Source of the DNA: Clostridium peptidivorans
Lineage (GTDB): Bacteria; Bacillota; Clostridia; Clostridiales; Clostridiaceae
Direction of reading: 5' to 3'
DNA length: 64,000 nt
NCBI RefSeq assembly: GCF_900205925.1
Contig: NZ_OAOD01000014.1
Span: 1 to 64,000, forward strand
Program-made: the position numbers and the translations under genes
The notes under the pieces: generated by a model
The model's input: only the letters and a program-made list of their open reading frames with translations
Database searches by the model: none
Told to the model about the DNA's origin: nothing
Shown here: positions 8,664 to 17,207 of the stretch, in pieces
Position numbering within the stretch: position 1 is the first letter of the stretch
How the letters are laid out: every line of letters starts with the position of its first letter

Positions 8664-9446
8664 TTATTCTTTGCCCTTCCAAGGAACAACCTTGTGTTCA
8701 ATAAGTTGTATACTCCTATCTAACAAAATCCCTGTTATACCCATTATGATTATTCCTAAAAAAATTATATCACTTCTCAAATAACGACTGGCATCTAATA
8801 CCATCCAACCTATCCCTGAGTTCGCTGCAACCATTTCAGCAGATACCAATGTGGTATAGGCAACACCTAAGGCTGTTCTAAGTCCAGTAAATATATCAGG
8901 CAAACATGCCGGAAATATTACATGAATAAATATTTGCAATTTATTGGCACCTACTGTGTAAGCACTATTTATATAATCTTCCTTTATTTTTATAACTGCT
9001 GATACGCAAGAAATGTAAATGGGTGCAAAGCAAGCTAAGAATAAAAGTGCAATCTTAGACTCATTTTCAATTCCTAACCATAAAACTAAAAGTGTATAAT
9101 AAGCTAATGGTGGGAGTGGTCGATAAAATTCTATAATAGGTTCAAAAAGTGCTCTAATCTTTGAATTATAGCCACTTGCAAGTCCTAATGGAACTGCAAT
9201 GATAGCAGCACAGACGAAAGCAACAATAAGTCTTTCCATACTTGCTCCTAAATGCTCTAGCAATGTATAATTCTTATATCCATTCTCCATAATATCAATG
9301 AAGGCTGTCCATACCGATTGTGGAGATGGTACTAATTTAGGGTCAACCCATTTAAGCGTTGTTGCTATAAACCATATTACTAAAATAACAAGTACTGTTC
9401 CAATAGATAATATCTTTTCATATATATTTTTTTTATTCACCATCAT
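8664..9446 (-). CDS. ABC transporter permease, SsuC/TauC-like
   Basis: A 260-aa inner-membrane permease with about six spans and the binding-protein-dependent transport signature SAVIKIKEDYINSAYTVGAN (EAA-like loop, middle of the protein). The N-terminus MVNKKN is basic and the first span follows. It heads the operon with the binding protein (28-bp gap) and ATPase. It probably moves sulfonates across the membrane. The upstream 400 bp contain the second sulfur control block and the divergent LysR gene, the classic arrangement for LysR-regulated uptake operons. Confidence 0.87.
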   Translation of the reverse strand: MMVNKKNIYEKILSIGTVLVILVIWFIATTLKWVDPKLVPSPQSVWTAFIDIMENGYKNYTLLEHLGASMERLIVAFVCAAIIAVPLGLASGYNSKIRALFEPIIEFYRPLPPLAYYTLLVLWLGIENESKIALLFLACFAPIYISCVSAVIKIKEDYINSAYTVGANKLQIFIHVIFPACLPDIFTGLRTALGVAYTTLVSAEMVAANSGIGWMVLDASRYLRSDIIFLGIIIMGITGILLDRSIQLIEHKVVPWKGKE

Positions 9447-9630
9447 ACCTCATTTCTTCTTAGGTTGTACCATAACGAAAGTATTAAAGCATTATAGTTC
9501 TATAAGAAAATTACAATTATACTTTAAATTTACATGTTCCTTGGATATGCAAGGCGCTGCCATTATAGCATAAAAGAAGTTAGATCTTTCTAACTCCTTT
9601 GCTATATAAAAATTATACAGTTAAAACACC

Positions 9631-9726
9631 TTGTTAACTTTATCTCAATCTCTTTATTAATTATAATATAGTGTTATATGTTTTTATAATAATTATTCGT
9701 TATGCTATATAAGAAATCCTTATATA
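9631..9726. promoter_or_regulatory. Sulfur-regulon control block 2 (conserved 96 bp)
   Basis: This is the counterpart of the block at 6487-6582: same length, no gaps, 75 of 96 identical. It lies between the divergent permease and LysR genes, 118 bp before the LysR start and 185 bp before the permease start. It holds a GTTAT-N5-ATAAG site (9709-9723) aligned to the inverted repeat of block 1. It is a probable LysR operator and promoter region; the rest of the 397-bp intergenic stretch shows nothing further I can name. Confidence 0.65.
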
Positions 9727-9843
9727 GTGACTTTGTTTCGCAAAATACTTCTATGTTTTGTTTATTTTTATGTAAAGTAATGTTACAATATAATATACTC
9801 TAGTATATGAAAATTACTTTTAAACTTTTAGCGGGGTGAGATT

Positions 9844-10734
9844 ATGAATCTTGAACATCTCCAAGCATTTTATCAAACTGTAAAATGTAATAGTATATCA
9901 AAAGCAGCTGAATCCCTTCATCTTACTCAACCAGGGCTTAGTATGCAGCTTAAAAATTTAGAAAAGGAATTTGGAGCAAAGCTTTTAACCAGAAGTAATA
10001 AAGGTGTTGAACTTACGGAAGAGGGCAAAGTTGTATTTAACTATGCTGATACCATTTTATCTATCAAGGGAAATATTGAAAGAGATCTTAAAAATTTGCA
10101 AGAGGATACACCTAAGCTTATGATTGCTTCTTGCAAAAGTGTAGGTGAGTATGCTGTTCCTTGCAGCATTTATACATTTAAAAAACTTCATAAAGAAGTA
10201 GATATAGATATGAAAGTTATAAACTCTACTGAAGTTGTACAAAAACTACAGGATCACACTATTAACATTGGAATTATTCAAGATGATCCAATGGCAGATG
10301 ATATATCCATAAAAAAGATAATTTCAGATGAGCTTATTTTAGTTGGCAAAAGCGATATTTGTAAAAAAGCAATTTCCATAGAGGAGTTAAAAAAACTACC
10401 TTTAATTTTAAGAGAAAAGACTTCAAATGCTAGACATCTTATTGAAACAGCATTAAAAGAAAAGGGTGTTAGTATAAAAGATTTAAACGTAATTTATGAC
10501 TTAAATTCTCCTGAAGCTATTAAATCTTCTATTTCTGCAGGAAATGGATTTTCTTTTTTACCAAGATTAATACTTCAAAAGGAATTAAAACAAGGCCTAC
10601 TTCACTCAATCGATGTAGAAGGCATTAAAATTAATTTTGATTATAATATTGCTTTTAGAAAAAAGTATACCCTTACTAAATACGAGCAAAAATTTGTAGA
10701 TTTTATTATTTCTAGCAAAAGAGGATTTTGTTAA
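9844..10734 (+). CDS. LysR-family transcriptional regulator (CysB/CysL-like)
   Basis: A 296-aa regulator. Residues 1-60 form the winged helix-turn-helix (NLEHLQAFYQTVKCNSISKA, then LHLTQPGLSMQLKNLE), and residues 90-290 the inducer-binding domain. It is divergent from the sulfonate transporter operon and convergent with the YeeE-TusA operon, so control of sulfur uptake is the natural inference. A GCGGGGTGAG ribosome binding site precedes the ATG. It probably binds the conserved blocks at 6487 and 9631 and responds to a sulfur metabolite. The ligand is unknown. Confidence 0.88.
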   Translation: MNLEHLQAFYQTVKCNSISKAAESLHLTQPGLSMQLKNLEKEFGAKLLTRSNKGVELTEEGKVVFNYADTILSIKGNIERDLKNLQEDTPKLMIASCKSVGEYAVPCSIYTFKKLHKEVDIDMKVINSTEVVQKLQDHTINIGIIQDDPMADDISIKKIISDELILVGKSDICKKAISIEELKKLPLILREKTSNARHLIETALKEKGVSIKDLNVIYDLNSPEAIKSSISAGNGFSFLPRLILQKELKQGLLHSIDVEGIKINFDYNIAFRKKYTLTKYEQKFVDFIISSKRGFC

Positions 10735-10764
10735 TATAGGAGGAATATACTTTCCTCCTATATT
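10733..10764. terminator. Bidirectional terminator
   Basis: AATATAGGAGGAA pairs with TTCCTCCTATATT around a 6-nt loop. It lies at the convergent ends of the LysR gene and the YeeE half-gene, overlapping both stop regions. Confidence 0.75.
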
Positions 10765-11285
10765 AAAAATTTAGTTATAATTTTAGTTCCTACCCAAGCT
10801 CCTAAGATCACAAAAATCCAAAAAAACCAAGCGTGTAGTGAAAAGGATGGAATTCCGCTAAAGAAACTTCCTATATTACATCCACCAGCAATTCTAGCAC
10901 CATACCCCATCAGAATACCTCCAATAAGAGCAAATGCGACTTGCTTTTTATCCTTAACCTTTTTCCACTTAAATTGAGACGCTAATAGTGTAGCAATTAA
11001 AGAACCTACCACTACTGCAACATCTAAAATCACATACTTATTAATAAATATACTGTCACTTGCAATTATATCTCCATATTTACTGCTAAAATAATTAAAA
11101 TAGTCCCATTTAAAAGGTTCTAATCCAAGCCATTGTAAAATTCCAGCACTCCACAGCATAAATCCACTAGTTACATGCCAAGTCATGCCACTTACAGCTA
11201 ATAAAATTACATTTATTAATCCAAGCAATATTCCTCCAACCCAATAAGGCCAAGGCTTTTTTAACCACTTTACAATAGAATCCAT
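10758..11285 (-). CDS. YeeE/YedE family protein, C-terminal half type
   Basis: A 175-aa membrane protein with four to five spans matching the second half of YeeE/YedE transporters, including the cysteine motif AGGCNIGSFFSG. It corresponds to the C-terminal part of the fused protein at 3241. It is the third gene of a compact operon: YeeE N-half, TusA, YeeE C-half, with gaps of 17-18 bp. The two halves presumably assemble into one sulfur-compound transporter. A GGAGGG site precedes the ATG. Confidence 0.83.
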   Translation of the reverse strand: MDSIVKWLKKPWPYWVGGILLGLINVILLAVSGMTWHVTSGFMLWSAGILQWLGLEPFKWDYFNYFSSKYGDIIASDSIFINKYVILDVAVVVGSLIATLLASQFKWKKVKDKKQVAFALIGGILMGYGARIAGGCNIGSFFSGIPSFSLHAWFFWIFVILGAWVGTKIITKFLI

Positions 11286-11302
11286 TTTTCCCTCCTATGC
11301 TT

Positions 11303-11527
11303 TTATGGTTTTTGAATATACACTTCAAAATCTCCATCTTCCAGTTCAACAACTTTGACTGGATAATTATTTTGTTCTCCCCATTCTTCTACAATAACTC
11401 CAACACAACTTTGATCAGATTTTAAAACTAGAATATCTCCAGACTTCATTGTTCTTAGCTCTTTTATTGCTTTAATTAAAGGAACAGGACATGCTTCATA
11501 TAAACAATCAAGTTCTTTTACTTCCAT
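11303..11527 (-). CDS. TusA/SirA-like sulfurtransferase
   Basis: A 74-aa protein with the TusA signature CPVPL (Cys13) near the N-terminus and the expected length of about 75-80 residues. TusA-type proteins carry persulfide sulfur on this cysteine. In YeeE systems the partner (TsuB-like) accepts sulfur from the transporter. Its gene lies between the two halves of a split YeeE transporter, which strongly supports that role. The start was set at ATG 11527 with GGAGG eight bases upstream; the longer TTG start at 11542 overlaps that site. Confidence 0.88.
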   Translation of the reverse strand: MEVKELDCLYEACPVPLIKAIKELRTMKSGDILVLKSDQSCVGVIVEEWGEQNNYPVKVVELEDGDFEVYIQKP

Positions 11528-11545
11528 AATTAATTCCTCCAAAAC

Positions 11546-12226
11546 TTATCTTTTACTGTTTCTTTCATATTTAGATGCAATTTTATATATAATCATTAAA
11601 ATAATCATTTGTATTATAACAACAACTTTTAAATCCACATATTCTGGGAAGTAAATTATCTTGGTATTTTTAATAATATGCTCATACCAAAATGGATAAT
11701 CACGAATTCCAAGAGTACTTCCAATGAAGAATCCTAATAAAACAATCCATTGTAGTGCATGACCTTCTCCAATTCTCATAAGTACTCCTGAAGCACATCC
11801 TCCTGCAATAGTCATTCCAATTCCAAATAAAAAAGCTCCAATCATGATATGAATTCCTGCTGAGCTTACAGAACCAGGAATATATGTATAATCAACAACA
11901 TCACCTTTAAAATATAAATATTGAATTACCGCAAAACCTATAGTACTTACCATCATTCCAAGAAGCATTGCTTTTAATAATTTCACATTGCCAATTAATA
12001 AGGGATCTCTAATGGCTGCCGAAAAACAAAATCTAGAATATCTTAAAACAATTCCAATTGAAATACCTAAAATCCAATATGCAATATACTCATGGTTAAG
12101 TTTCCAAAGAATTATACAAGTAACTATTGCAATTATAAATATTATAATTGCATATGGGATCTGATTTTTTTTCTTATTACCTTTCCCTGTACGCTTTTGT
12201 ATTAACATATCCATTTCATTTGTCAA
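11546..12226 (-). CDS. YeeE/YedE family protein, N-terminal half type
   Basis: A 226-aa membrane protein with about five spans corresponding to the first half of YeeE/YedE transporters, with the motif AGGCASGVL and the preceding RYSRFCFSAA segment. It heads the operon YeeE-TusA-YeeE. I place the start at TTG 12226, which has AAAGAAGG eight bases upstream; a longer ATG frame to 12268 exists but would place that site inside the gene. A thiosulfate-type substrate is inferred from the family and from the TusA neighbour. Confidence 0.83.
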   Translation of the reverse strand: MTNEMDMLIQKRTGKGNKKKNQIPYAIIIFIIAIVTCIILWKLNHEYIAYWILGISIGIVLRYSRFCFSAAIRDPLLIGNVKLLKAMLLGMMVSTIGFAVIQYLYFKGDVVDYTYIPGSVSSAGIHIMIGAFLFGIGMTIAGGCASGVLMRIGEGHALQWIVLLGFFIGSTLGIRDYPFWYEHIIKNTKIIYFPEYVDLKVVVIIQMIILMIIYKIASKYERNSKR

Positions 12227-12301
12227 AATATCAACCTTCTTTAATGTTATAATTTTAATAAATTCCATATCATACGCTATGTGAAAATACTAATGCAAAT
12301 A

Positions 12302-12353
12302 ATGACAGTTATCCATAAAGTTAAATAAGGAACTTTACATAGATAACTGTCAT
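12302..12353. terminator. Long hairpin between operons
   Basis: ATGACAGTTATC with an adjoining AAAGTT arm pairs with AACTTTACAT and GATAACTGTCAT, giving about 20 base pairs and an 8-nt loop. It lies 15 bp after the small hypothetical gene (stop at 12368) and before the YeeE operon. The U-tract on the minus strand is poor, so it could be a terminator, a leader structure of the YeeE operon or a processing site. Confidence 0.55.
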
Positions 12354-12367
12354 CATTTATAAAAACA

Positions 12368-12694
12368 TTATTTAATACCCTTCATGTTTCCTTTAAGTGC
12401 CTTCACACGACCATTTACATAATTCATCAATTCGCGTTTATCATCCTTAACACTGTTAGGAGCATTGGACACTATATTAATAAGATCTAATCTATTCATC
12501 TTTACTTCTTCAGCAATTTTATAAGCTAAACATCTATTTTTTACCTTCCAATAGGTATTATTAAACTCTACCGCTTGTCTTATATTATAGTATCCTTTTT
12601 CTACACCAAATTCAAATAAATCTGCAGCTACTTCTAATTCCTCTAAATCTTCAACTTCTAAAGTTTCATTAATAAGATCTTGAAAGTTTTTCAT
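12368..12694 (-). CDS. Hypothetical protein, 108 aa
   Basis: A soluble, highly charged and mostly helical protein of 108 aa, with an acidic N-terminal third (ETLEVEDLEELEVAADLFEF) and a basic C-terminus. No signal peptide or membrane span. I do not recognise the family. A good AAGGG site lies before the ATG and it has its own flanking hairpins, so it is probably a real monocistronic gene. Function unknown. Confidence 0.65.
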   Translation of the reverse strand: MKNFQDLINETLEVEDLEELEVAADLFEFGVEKGYYNIRQAVEFNNTYWKVKNRCLAYKIAEEVKMNRLDLINIVSNAPNSVKDDKRELMNYVNGRVKALKGNMKGIK

Positions 12695-12789
12695 TATAGC
12701 ACCCTTTCCTTCATTTATGTAATAATATTTTGCACTTATGCTCCTTATAATATACTTAGTATATTATAATTACATAGTATAAACCTGAA

Positions 12790-12817
12790 AAAACCTGAAG
12801 ACTTATCTTCAGGTTTT
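12790..12817 (-). terminator. Terminator of the cold shock gene
   Basis: AAAACCTGAAGA pairs with TCTTCAGGTTTT around a short loop, with A/T-rich flanks, 16 bp after the cold shock gene's stop codon. Confidence 0.8.
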
Positions 12818-12832
12818 TATTATTTTAACAAA

Positions 12833-13030
12833 TTAAAGTATTGTTATATTTTCAGCTTGAGGTCCTTTTGCTCCATCAACAACGTCAAAGGATACTTTCT
12901 GTCCTTCATCTAAAGTCTTGAATCCTTCTTTGTTGATTTGTGAAAAGTGAGCAAATACGTCATTTCCCTCTTCTGTAGTAATAAATCCAAATCCTTTTTC
13001 TCCATTAAACCATTTTACTGTACCAGTCAT
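12833..13030 (-). CDS. Cold shock protein, CspA family
   Basis: A 65-aa protein that is one complete cold shock domain: [15 protein letters not shown] holds RNP1 (KGFGFI) and DVFAHFS holds RNP2. It binds single-stranded RNA and DNA and acts as an RNA chaperone. Length is exactly typical. A GGAGG site precedes the ATG and a promoter lies about 120-145 bp upstream, giving a 5' untranslated region of about 115 nt, as usual for cold-inducible csp genes. Monocistronic, with its own terminator. Confidence 0.95.
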   Translation of the reverse strand: MTGTVKWFNGEKGFGFITTEEGNDVFAHFSQINKEGFKTLDEGQKVSFDVVDGAKGPQAENITIL

Positions 13031-13150
13031 TATTTCTTACCTCCGAAACTTCTATTCCTTTAATTCTTTATAAAAAGTAAATTACAAACAATTTTTTTCA
13101 TAAAAATGTTTATTTAGTAAATCATTACTTCTGAATTAAGGTTCTATATT

Positions 13151-13178
13151 AGTATATACCATATTTAAAATTTTTCAA
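13151..13178 (-). promoter_or_regulatory. Predicted promoter of the cold shock gene
   Basis: On the minus strand TTGAAA (13173-13178) and TATACT (13151-13156) are 16 bp apart. The transcript would start near 13144, leaving a leader of about 115 nt before the csp ATG. Confidence 0.6.
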
Positions 13179-13184
13179 GTGTTT

Positions 13185-13206
13185 TTTGATAAATATATTT
13201 ATCAAA
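13185..13206. terminator. Perfect 22-bp palindrome after the RNase J gene
   Basis: TTTGATAAATA is followed directly by its exact reverse complement. It lies 35 bp after the RNase J stop codon and just upstream of the csp promoter. On the minus strand it is followed by A-rich sequence rather than a U-tract, so it is a weak terminator or a protein-binding site. Confidence 0.45.
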
Positions 13207-13240
13207 CTACATATTTTATTTTTATAATTACTATATTAAG

Positions 13241-14905
13241 CTAAATTTCCATTATAATAGGTAAAATAATTGGTCTTCGTTTTGTTTTTTCATATAAAAA
13301 TCTTTCTGTTGCACTTTTCATATTACCTTTTAATACATACCATTCAATAACTTTCTTTTCTAGGCAATCATCAAGCTCTTTTTTAACGATTTCCTTTACT
13401 TCATTAATTAAAGCTTCTGATTCTTTTGCATATACAAATCCCCTAGTTATTACATCTGGACCTGCTATTATACTATAACTTTCTCTTGCTAAAGTTACAA
13501 CAATTGTAAGCATTCCATCCTCAGCTAAGTGCTTTCTATCTCTGAGAACTATATTTCCCACATCTCCCACTCCAAGCCCATCTACAAACACAGCGCCTGT
13601 GTGAACCCTTCCTGCTATTTTAGTTTCCTCATCTGATAGTTCCAAAACTTGACCTGTTTCCAAAGTAAATATTTTTTTCACATCCATACCTAGCTTTTGA
13701 GCTAGCTTTGCATGATGTTTTAAATGCCTATACTCGCCATGGACTGGCATAAAATACTTAGGGTGAACCAAAGTATGAATGAGTTTTAATTCCTCTTGAT
13801 ATGCATGCCCTGACACATGCACTTCTTCTAAGTCATCATAAATCACCTCTGCACCCTTCCTAAACAATTCATTAATTACTCTAGATATAAACTTTTCATT
13901 CCCTGGAATTGGAGATGCAGAAATAATAAATAAATCTTTTGGTTCAATTTTAATTTTTCTATGATTAGAAAAAGCTATTCTAGCCAAGGCTGCCATAGAT
14001 TCTCCTTGACTTCCTGTAGTTATTATAGTTATCTTTTCATTCGTATAATTTTTAATTTCATCTAAAGTTATCAGAGTGCCCTCTGGAATATGTAAATACC
14101 CAAGTTCCATGGCTACCTTTGATACATTCTCCATGCTTCTTCCACTGAAAGCTACTTTTCTTCCATATGCAACAGATGCATCTACTATTTGTTGCATTCT
14201 ATGAATATTTGAGGCAAAGGTTGCAACTATCACTCTTCCTTCAGCATTTACAAAAACTCTATTAAAGGTTTCCCCTATGGACTTTTCTGAAATTGTATGG
14301 CCAATACGCTCTACATTTGTACTATCTGCCATTAAAAGAAGTACTCCTTCTTTTCCTAAAGTTGAAATGCGCTCTAAGTCCATTACTTTCCCATCAATAG
14401 GTGTGTAGTCTATTTTGAAATCACCAGTGTGCAATATTACCCCAATAGGTGTATGAATAGCAAGAGCACAGGAATCTGCTATACTATGAGTTACTCTTAT
14501 AAATTCAACACTTAAATTTTCTAGCTTTACTACGTCCGAAGTATTTACTACGTTGAGTTCACAATCTGAAATCAACGCATGTTCTTCTAATTTAGTTCTA
14601 ACCATACCTAATGTTAGCTTTGTGCCATAAATAGGTGCATTTAACTGCTTTAAAATGTAAGGTAGTGAACCTATATGATCCTCATGTCCATGAGTTATAA
14701 AAAATCCCTTTACCTTATCCTTATTATTTAATAAATAGGTTATATCCGGAATGACTAGATCAACACCATACATATCTTCATCTGGAAAAGCTATACCGCA
14801 ATCTATAACAATAATTTCATCTTTATATTCTATGGCTGTTATATTTTTGCCTATTTCCCCAAGTCCCCCCAAGGGAATAACCCTTACACTATCTTCGTTT
14901 TTCAC
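13241..14905 (-). CDS. rnj: Ribonuclease J
   Basis: A 554-aa metallo-beta-lactamase/beta-CASP ribonuclease. The zinc-binding THGHEDHIGS is at residues 71-80 (His72, His74, Asp76, His77); HTGDFKID and the C-terminal HGEYRHLKHHAKLA motif are also present. Length matches RNase J1/J2. It is a 5'-3' exonuclease and endonuclease in mRNA decay and rRNA maturation. A ribosome binding site (GAGGTGATTAAG) precedes the ATG. The NifX-like gene upstream is in the same direction 34 bp away, so they may be co-transcribed. I cannot separate J1 from J2 by sight. Confidence 0.93.
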   Translation of the reverse strand: MKNEDSVRVIPLGGLGEIGKNITAIEYKDEIIVIDCGIAFPDEDMYGVDLVIPDITYLLNNKDKVKGFFITHGHEDHIGSLPYILKQLNAPIYGTKLTLGMVRTKLEEHALISDCELNVVNTSDVVKLENLSVEFIRVTHSIADSCALAIHTPIGVILHTGDFKIDYTPIDGKVMDLERISTLGKEGVLLLMADSTNVERIGHTISEKSIGETFNRVFVNAEGRVIVATFASNIHRMQQIVDASVAYGRKVAFSGRSMENVSKVAMELGYLHIPEGTLITLDEIKNYTNEKITIITTGSQGESMAALARIAFSNHRKIKIEPKDLFIISASPIPGNEKFISRVINELFRKGAEVIYDDLEEVHVSGHAYQEELKLIHTLVHPKYFMPVHGEYRHLKHHAKLAQKLGMDVKKIFTLETGQVLELSDEETKIAGRVHTGAVFVDGLGVGDVGNIVLRDRKHLAEDGMLTIVVTLARESYSIIAGPDVITRGFVYAKESEALINEVKEIVKKELDDCLEKKVIEWYVLKGNMKSATERFLYEKTKRRPIILPIIMEI

Positions 14906-14939
14906 TTAATCACCTCATTACTTAAAAACTCACTTAATT

Positions 14940-15302
14940 TTAATGACTATGATCCCATTGATTAGCGCAAGTGGCTTTGTCATTAACTAACTCACCTTGT
15001 AAATATCTTTGCATAATATCGTCAATTTTCCCTGAAGCTCCACATACAACTCCTAATCCCTTTTCCTCTAAAGCATTGTATGCATTTTCTCCAATACCGC
15101 CTGTAATAACTACTGAAACTCCCTGATTTTCAAGAATATCTGCTAAACCCTCATGGTTATGCTGCAAACTTTCTGTGGAAATTTCTTTAGTTTGAACAAT
15201 TTTATTCTCTCTGCCCTGCTCAATGTCTACAATAGCAAAGCATGAGCTTCTTCCAAAGTGCTGATTTATCATTTCTCCATCTTTGGGTAATGCTATTTTC
15301 AT
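14940..15302 (-). CDS. NifX/NifB-associated (iron-molybdenum cofactor binding) family protein
   Basis: A 120-aa protein of the dinitrogenase iron-molybdenum cofactor family: MKIALPKDGEMINQHFGRS at the start, then SLQHNHEGLADIL and VVITGGIGENAYNALEEKG. The His/Cys-rich tail ends in HSH. Such single-domain proteins bind metal clusters and occur widely in organisms without nitrogenase. A paralogue of very similar sequence is at 47034-47393. It has an AGGTGAAAT site before ATG and lies 34 bp upstream of the RNase J gene. The specific cluster is unknown. Confidence 0.85.
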   Translation of the reverse strand: MKIALPKDGEMINQHFGRSSCFAIVDIEQGRENKIVQTKEISTESLQHNHEGLADILENQGVSVVITGGIGENAYNALEEKGLGVVCGASGKIDDIMQRYLQGELVNDKATCANQWDHSH

Positions 15303-15393
15303 TTTATTTCACCTCATATTTAAAATTTATTTTCTAAATATAATTATTCTCATTTTTAAATATAATATTACATTATAAAAATAAAAAAAAAAA

Positions 15394-15425
15394 AATAAAC
15401 CTTAAGATTTCTCTCAAGGTTTATT
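15394..15425 (-). terminator. Terminator after the DUF1846 gene
   Basis: AATAAACCTTGAGAG-type arms pair (minus strand), followed on that strand by a run of twelve T residues. It lies about 90 bp after the DUF1846 stop codon. Confidence 0.8.
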
Positions 15426-15514
15426 TTATAAACTTTTTGTATTATTGATAGAAATTTATAATTTTGTTATAAATCGTCACATCTCAATTTCTTGAGATAT
15501 TCTTGTTTTATTTA

Positions 15515-17023
15515 TTACATATTATAATATAGACTTTCTGAAGCATATATAGGATCGCAAGTTATATCTACTCCAAGTTTTCTAAAGGTTTGTTCATCAT
15601 TTCCACTTATAATTGCAGTTGAATGAGCTTGACATCCTTTAAGCATTGATAGTTTTTCCATAGCTACTTGAGCTGTTGGGTTTGTAACAGCACATATGCT
15701 AAGTGCCATTAATATTTCTTCAGAATCTAAAGATGTACTTCTATTTCCTAGTGTTTTTGATTTTAAATTTGTAATTGGTTCAAGCACAACTGGAGAAATA
15801 AGATGTATTTCATCAGATATATTTCCAAGATATTTAATAGCGTTTAAAACTACAGCAGCAGTTGCATCCATAAGCTCTGATCCCTTACCTGTAACTATTG
15901 TACCATCATTAAGTTCTAAAGCTACTACTGGACATACATCATTTTTATCAGCAGTTTCTTTTAACTTAGCAGAATACTCTCTTGATGGAATGACTACTTT
16001 TCTATCCTCTGGCTTTAAATTAACTTCTTCCATGATAAGCTTTATTCTTTCAAAGGTTTCCTTATCTAAGTAACCTTTTTTATATTCACAGCTTGTTTTG
16101 AAATATCTTCTAATTATTTCTTGTTTAGAAGCTTCTCTAACAACTTCATCATCAACTATACCAAAACCTACTCTATTAACTCCCATATCTGTTGGAGATT
16201 TGTATATAGATTCCTTACCAGTTATCTTTTCTATTATCTTTTTAAGAACTGGAAATAATTCAAGGTCACGATTATAATTTACAGACATCTCATTGTACGC
16301 TTCTAGATGGAAGGAATCTATCATATTCACATCCTTTAAGTCTACTGTTGCTGCTTCATAAGCTATATTTAAAGGATGTTTTAAAGGAACGTTCCACACT
16401 GGGAATGTTTCAAACTTTGAATAACCAGCAACCCTACCTCTTTTGTTTTCATGATAGAGCTGACTTAAACAAGTTCCAAGTTTTCCGCTTCCTGGTCCTG
16501 GTGCCGTTACAACAACTATAGGTTTTGACGTTTCAATATATGGATTTGCTCCATATCCTTCATCACTTACAATTGTGTCTACATCTGTAGGATATCCCTT
16601 AGTTGAAGCATGTTTATATACTTTTATTCCTCTACGTTCAAGTTTGTTTATGAATACAGTTGCTGCTGGCTGATTATCATATCTTGTTATTACAACACTA
16701 TTTACATCAAGCTCATAGCCTCTAAGCTCATCAATAAGTCTTAAAACATCCATATCATAGGTGATACCAAAGTCTCCTCTTATCTTGTTTCTTTCAATAT
16801 CTCCTGCATATACGCAAATAACTATTTCAGCTTTTTCTCTTAATTTATGTAATAATTTAATCTTTACATTTTCATCATATCCTGGTAAAACCCTTTTCGC
16901 ATGAAAATCCTGTAAAAGCTTTCCACCAAATTCTAGGTATAACTTATCATAATTATTAACTCTTTCTAAGATGTATTTAGATTGTTCTTCTAAATATTTT
17001 TGGTTGTCAAATCCTATCTTCAT
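15515..17023 (-). CDS. DUF1846 family protein
   Basis: A 502-aa soluble protein of the DUF1846 family, common in Firmicutes and conserved along its whole length. A glycine-rich loop GPGSGK at residues 176-181 (after VVVTAP) resembles a nucleotide-binding loop, and the surrounding alpha/beta pattern suggests a Rossmann-like core. The family's biochemical role is not established as far as I know. It is monocistronic with its own terminator. A GAGGCGTGAAAA site precedes the ATG. Confidence 0.88.
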   Translation of the reverse strand: MKIGFDNQKYLEEQSKYILERVNNYDKLYLEFGGKLLQDFHAKRVLPGYDENVKIKLLHKLREKAEIVICVYAGDIERNKIRGDFGITYDMDVLRLIDELRGYELDVNSVVITRYDNQPAATVFINKLERRGIKVYKHASTKGYPTDVDTIVSDEGYGANPYIETSKPIVVVTAPGPGSGKLGTCLSQLYHENKRGRVAGYSKFETFPVWNVPLKHPLNIAYEAATVDLKDVNMIDSFHLEAYNEMSVNYNRDLELFPVLKKIIEKITGKESIYKSPTDMGVNRVGFGIVDDEVVREASKQEIIRRYFKTSCEYKKGYLDKETFERIKLIMEEVNLKPEDRKVVIPSREYSAKLKETADKNDVCPVVALELNDGTIVTGKGSELMDATAAVVLNAIKYLGNISDEIHLISPVVLEPITNLKSKTLGNRSTSLDSEEILMALSICAVTNPTAQVAMEKLSMLKGCQAHSTAIISGNDEQTFRKLGVDITCDPIYASESLYYNM

Positions 17024-17153
17024 TTTTCACGCCTCACTATCTATAATAATTATTTAGCTATTAATATAATTTAATAAACACTAACAACAAATACATATTT
17101 ACGACATTTTATTATGACACATTTTTTTACTAAAGTAAAGAGGTATGATGTCA

Positions 17154-17202
17154 AAAAAAGAAGTTGAAAATGGCAATTCAAACCACCTCCAACTTCTTTT
17201 TT
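17154..17202. terminator. Bidirectional terminator
   Basis: AAAAAGAAGTTG pairs with CAACTTCTTTTT around a 23-nt loop and T-runs on both strands. It lies just after the acyl-CoA dehydrogenase gene. Confidence 0.7.
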
Positions 17203-17207
17203 TATTT

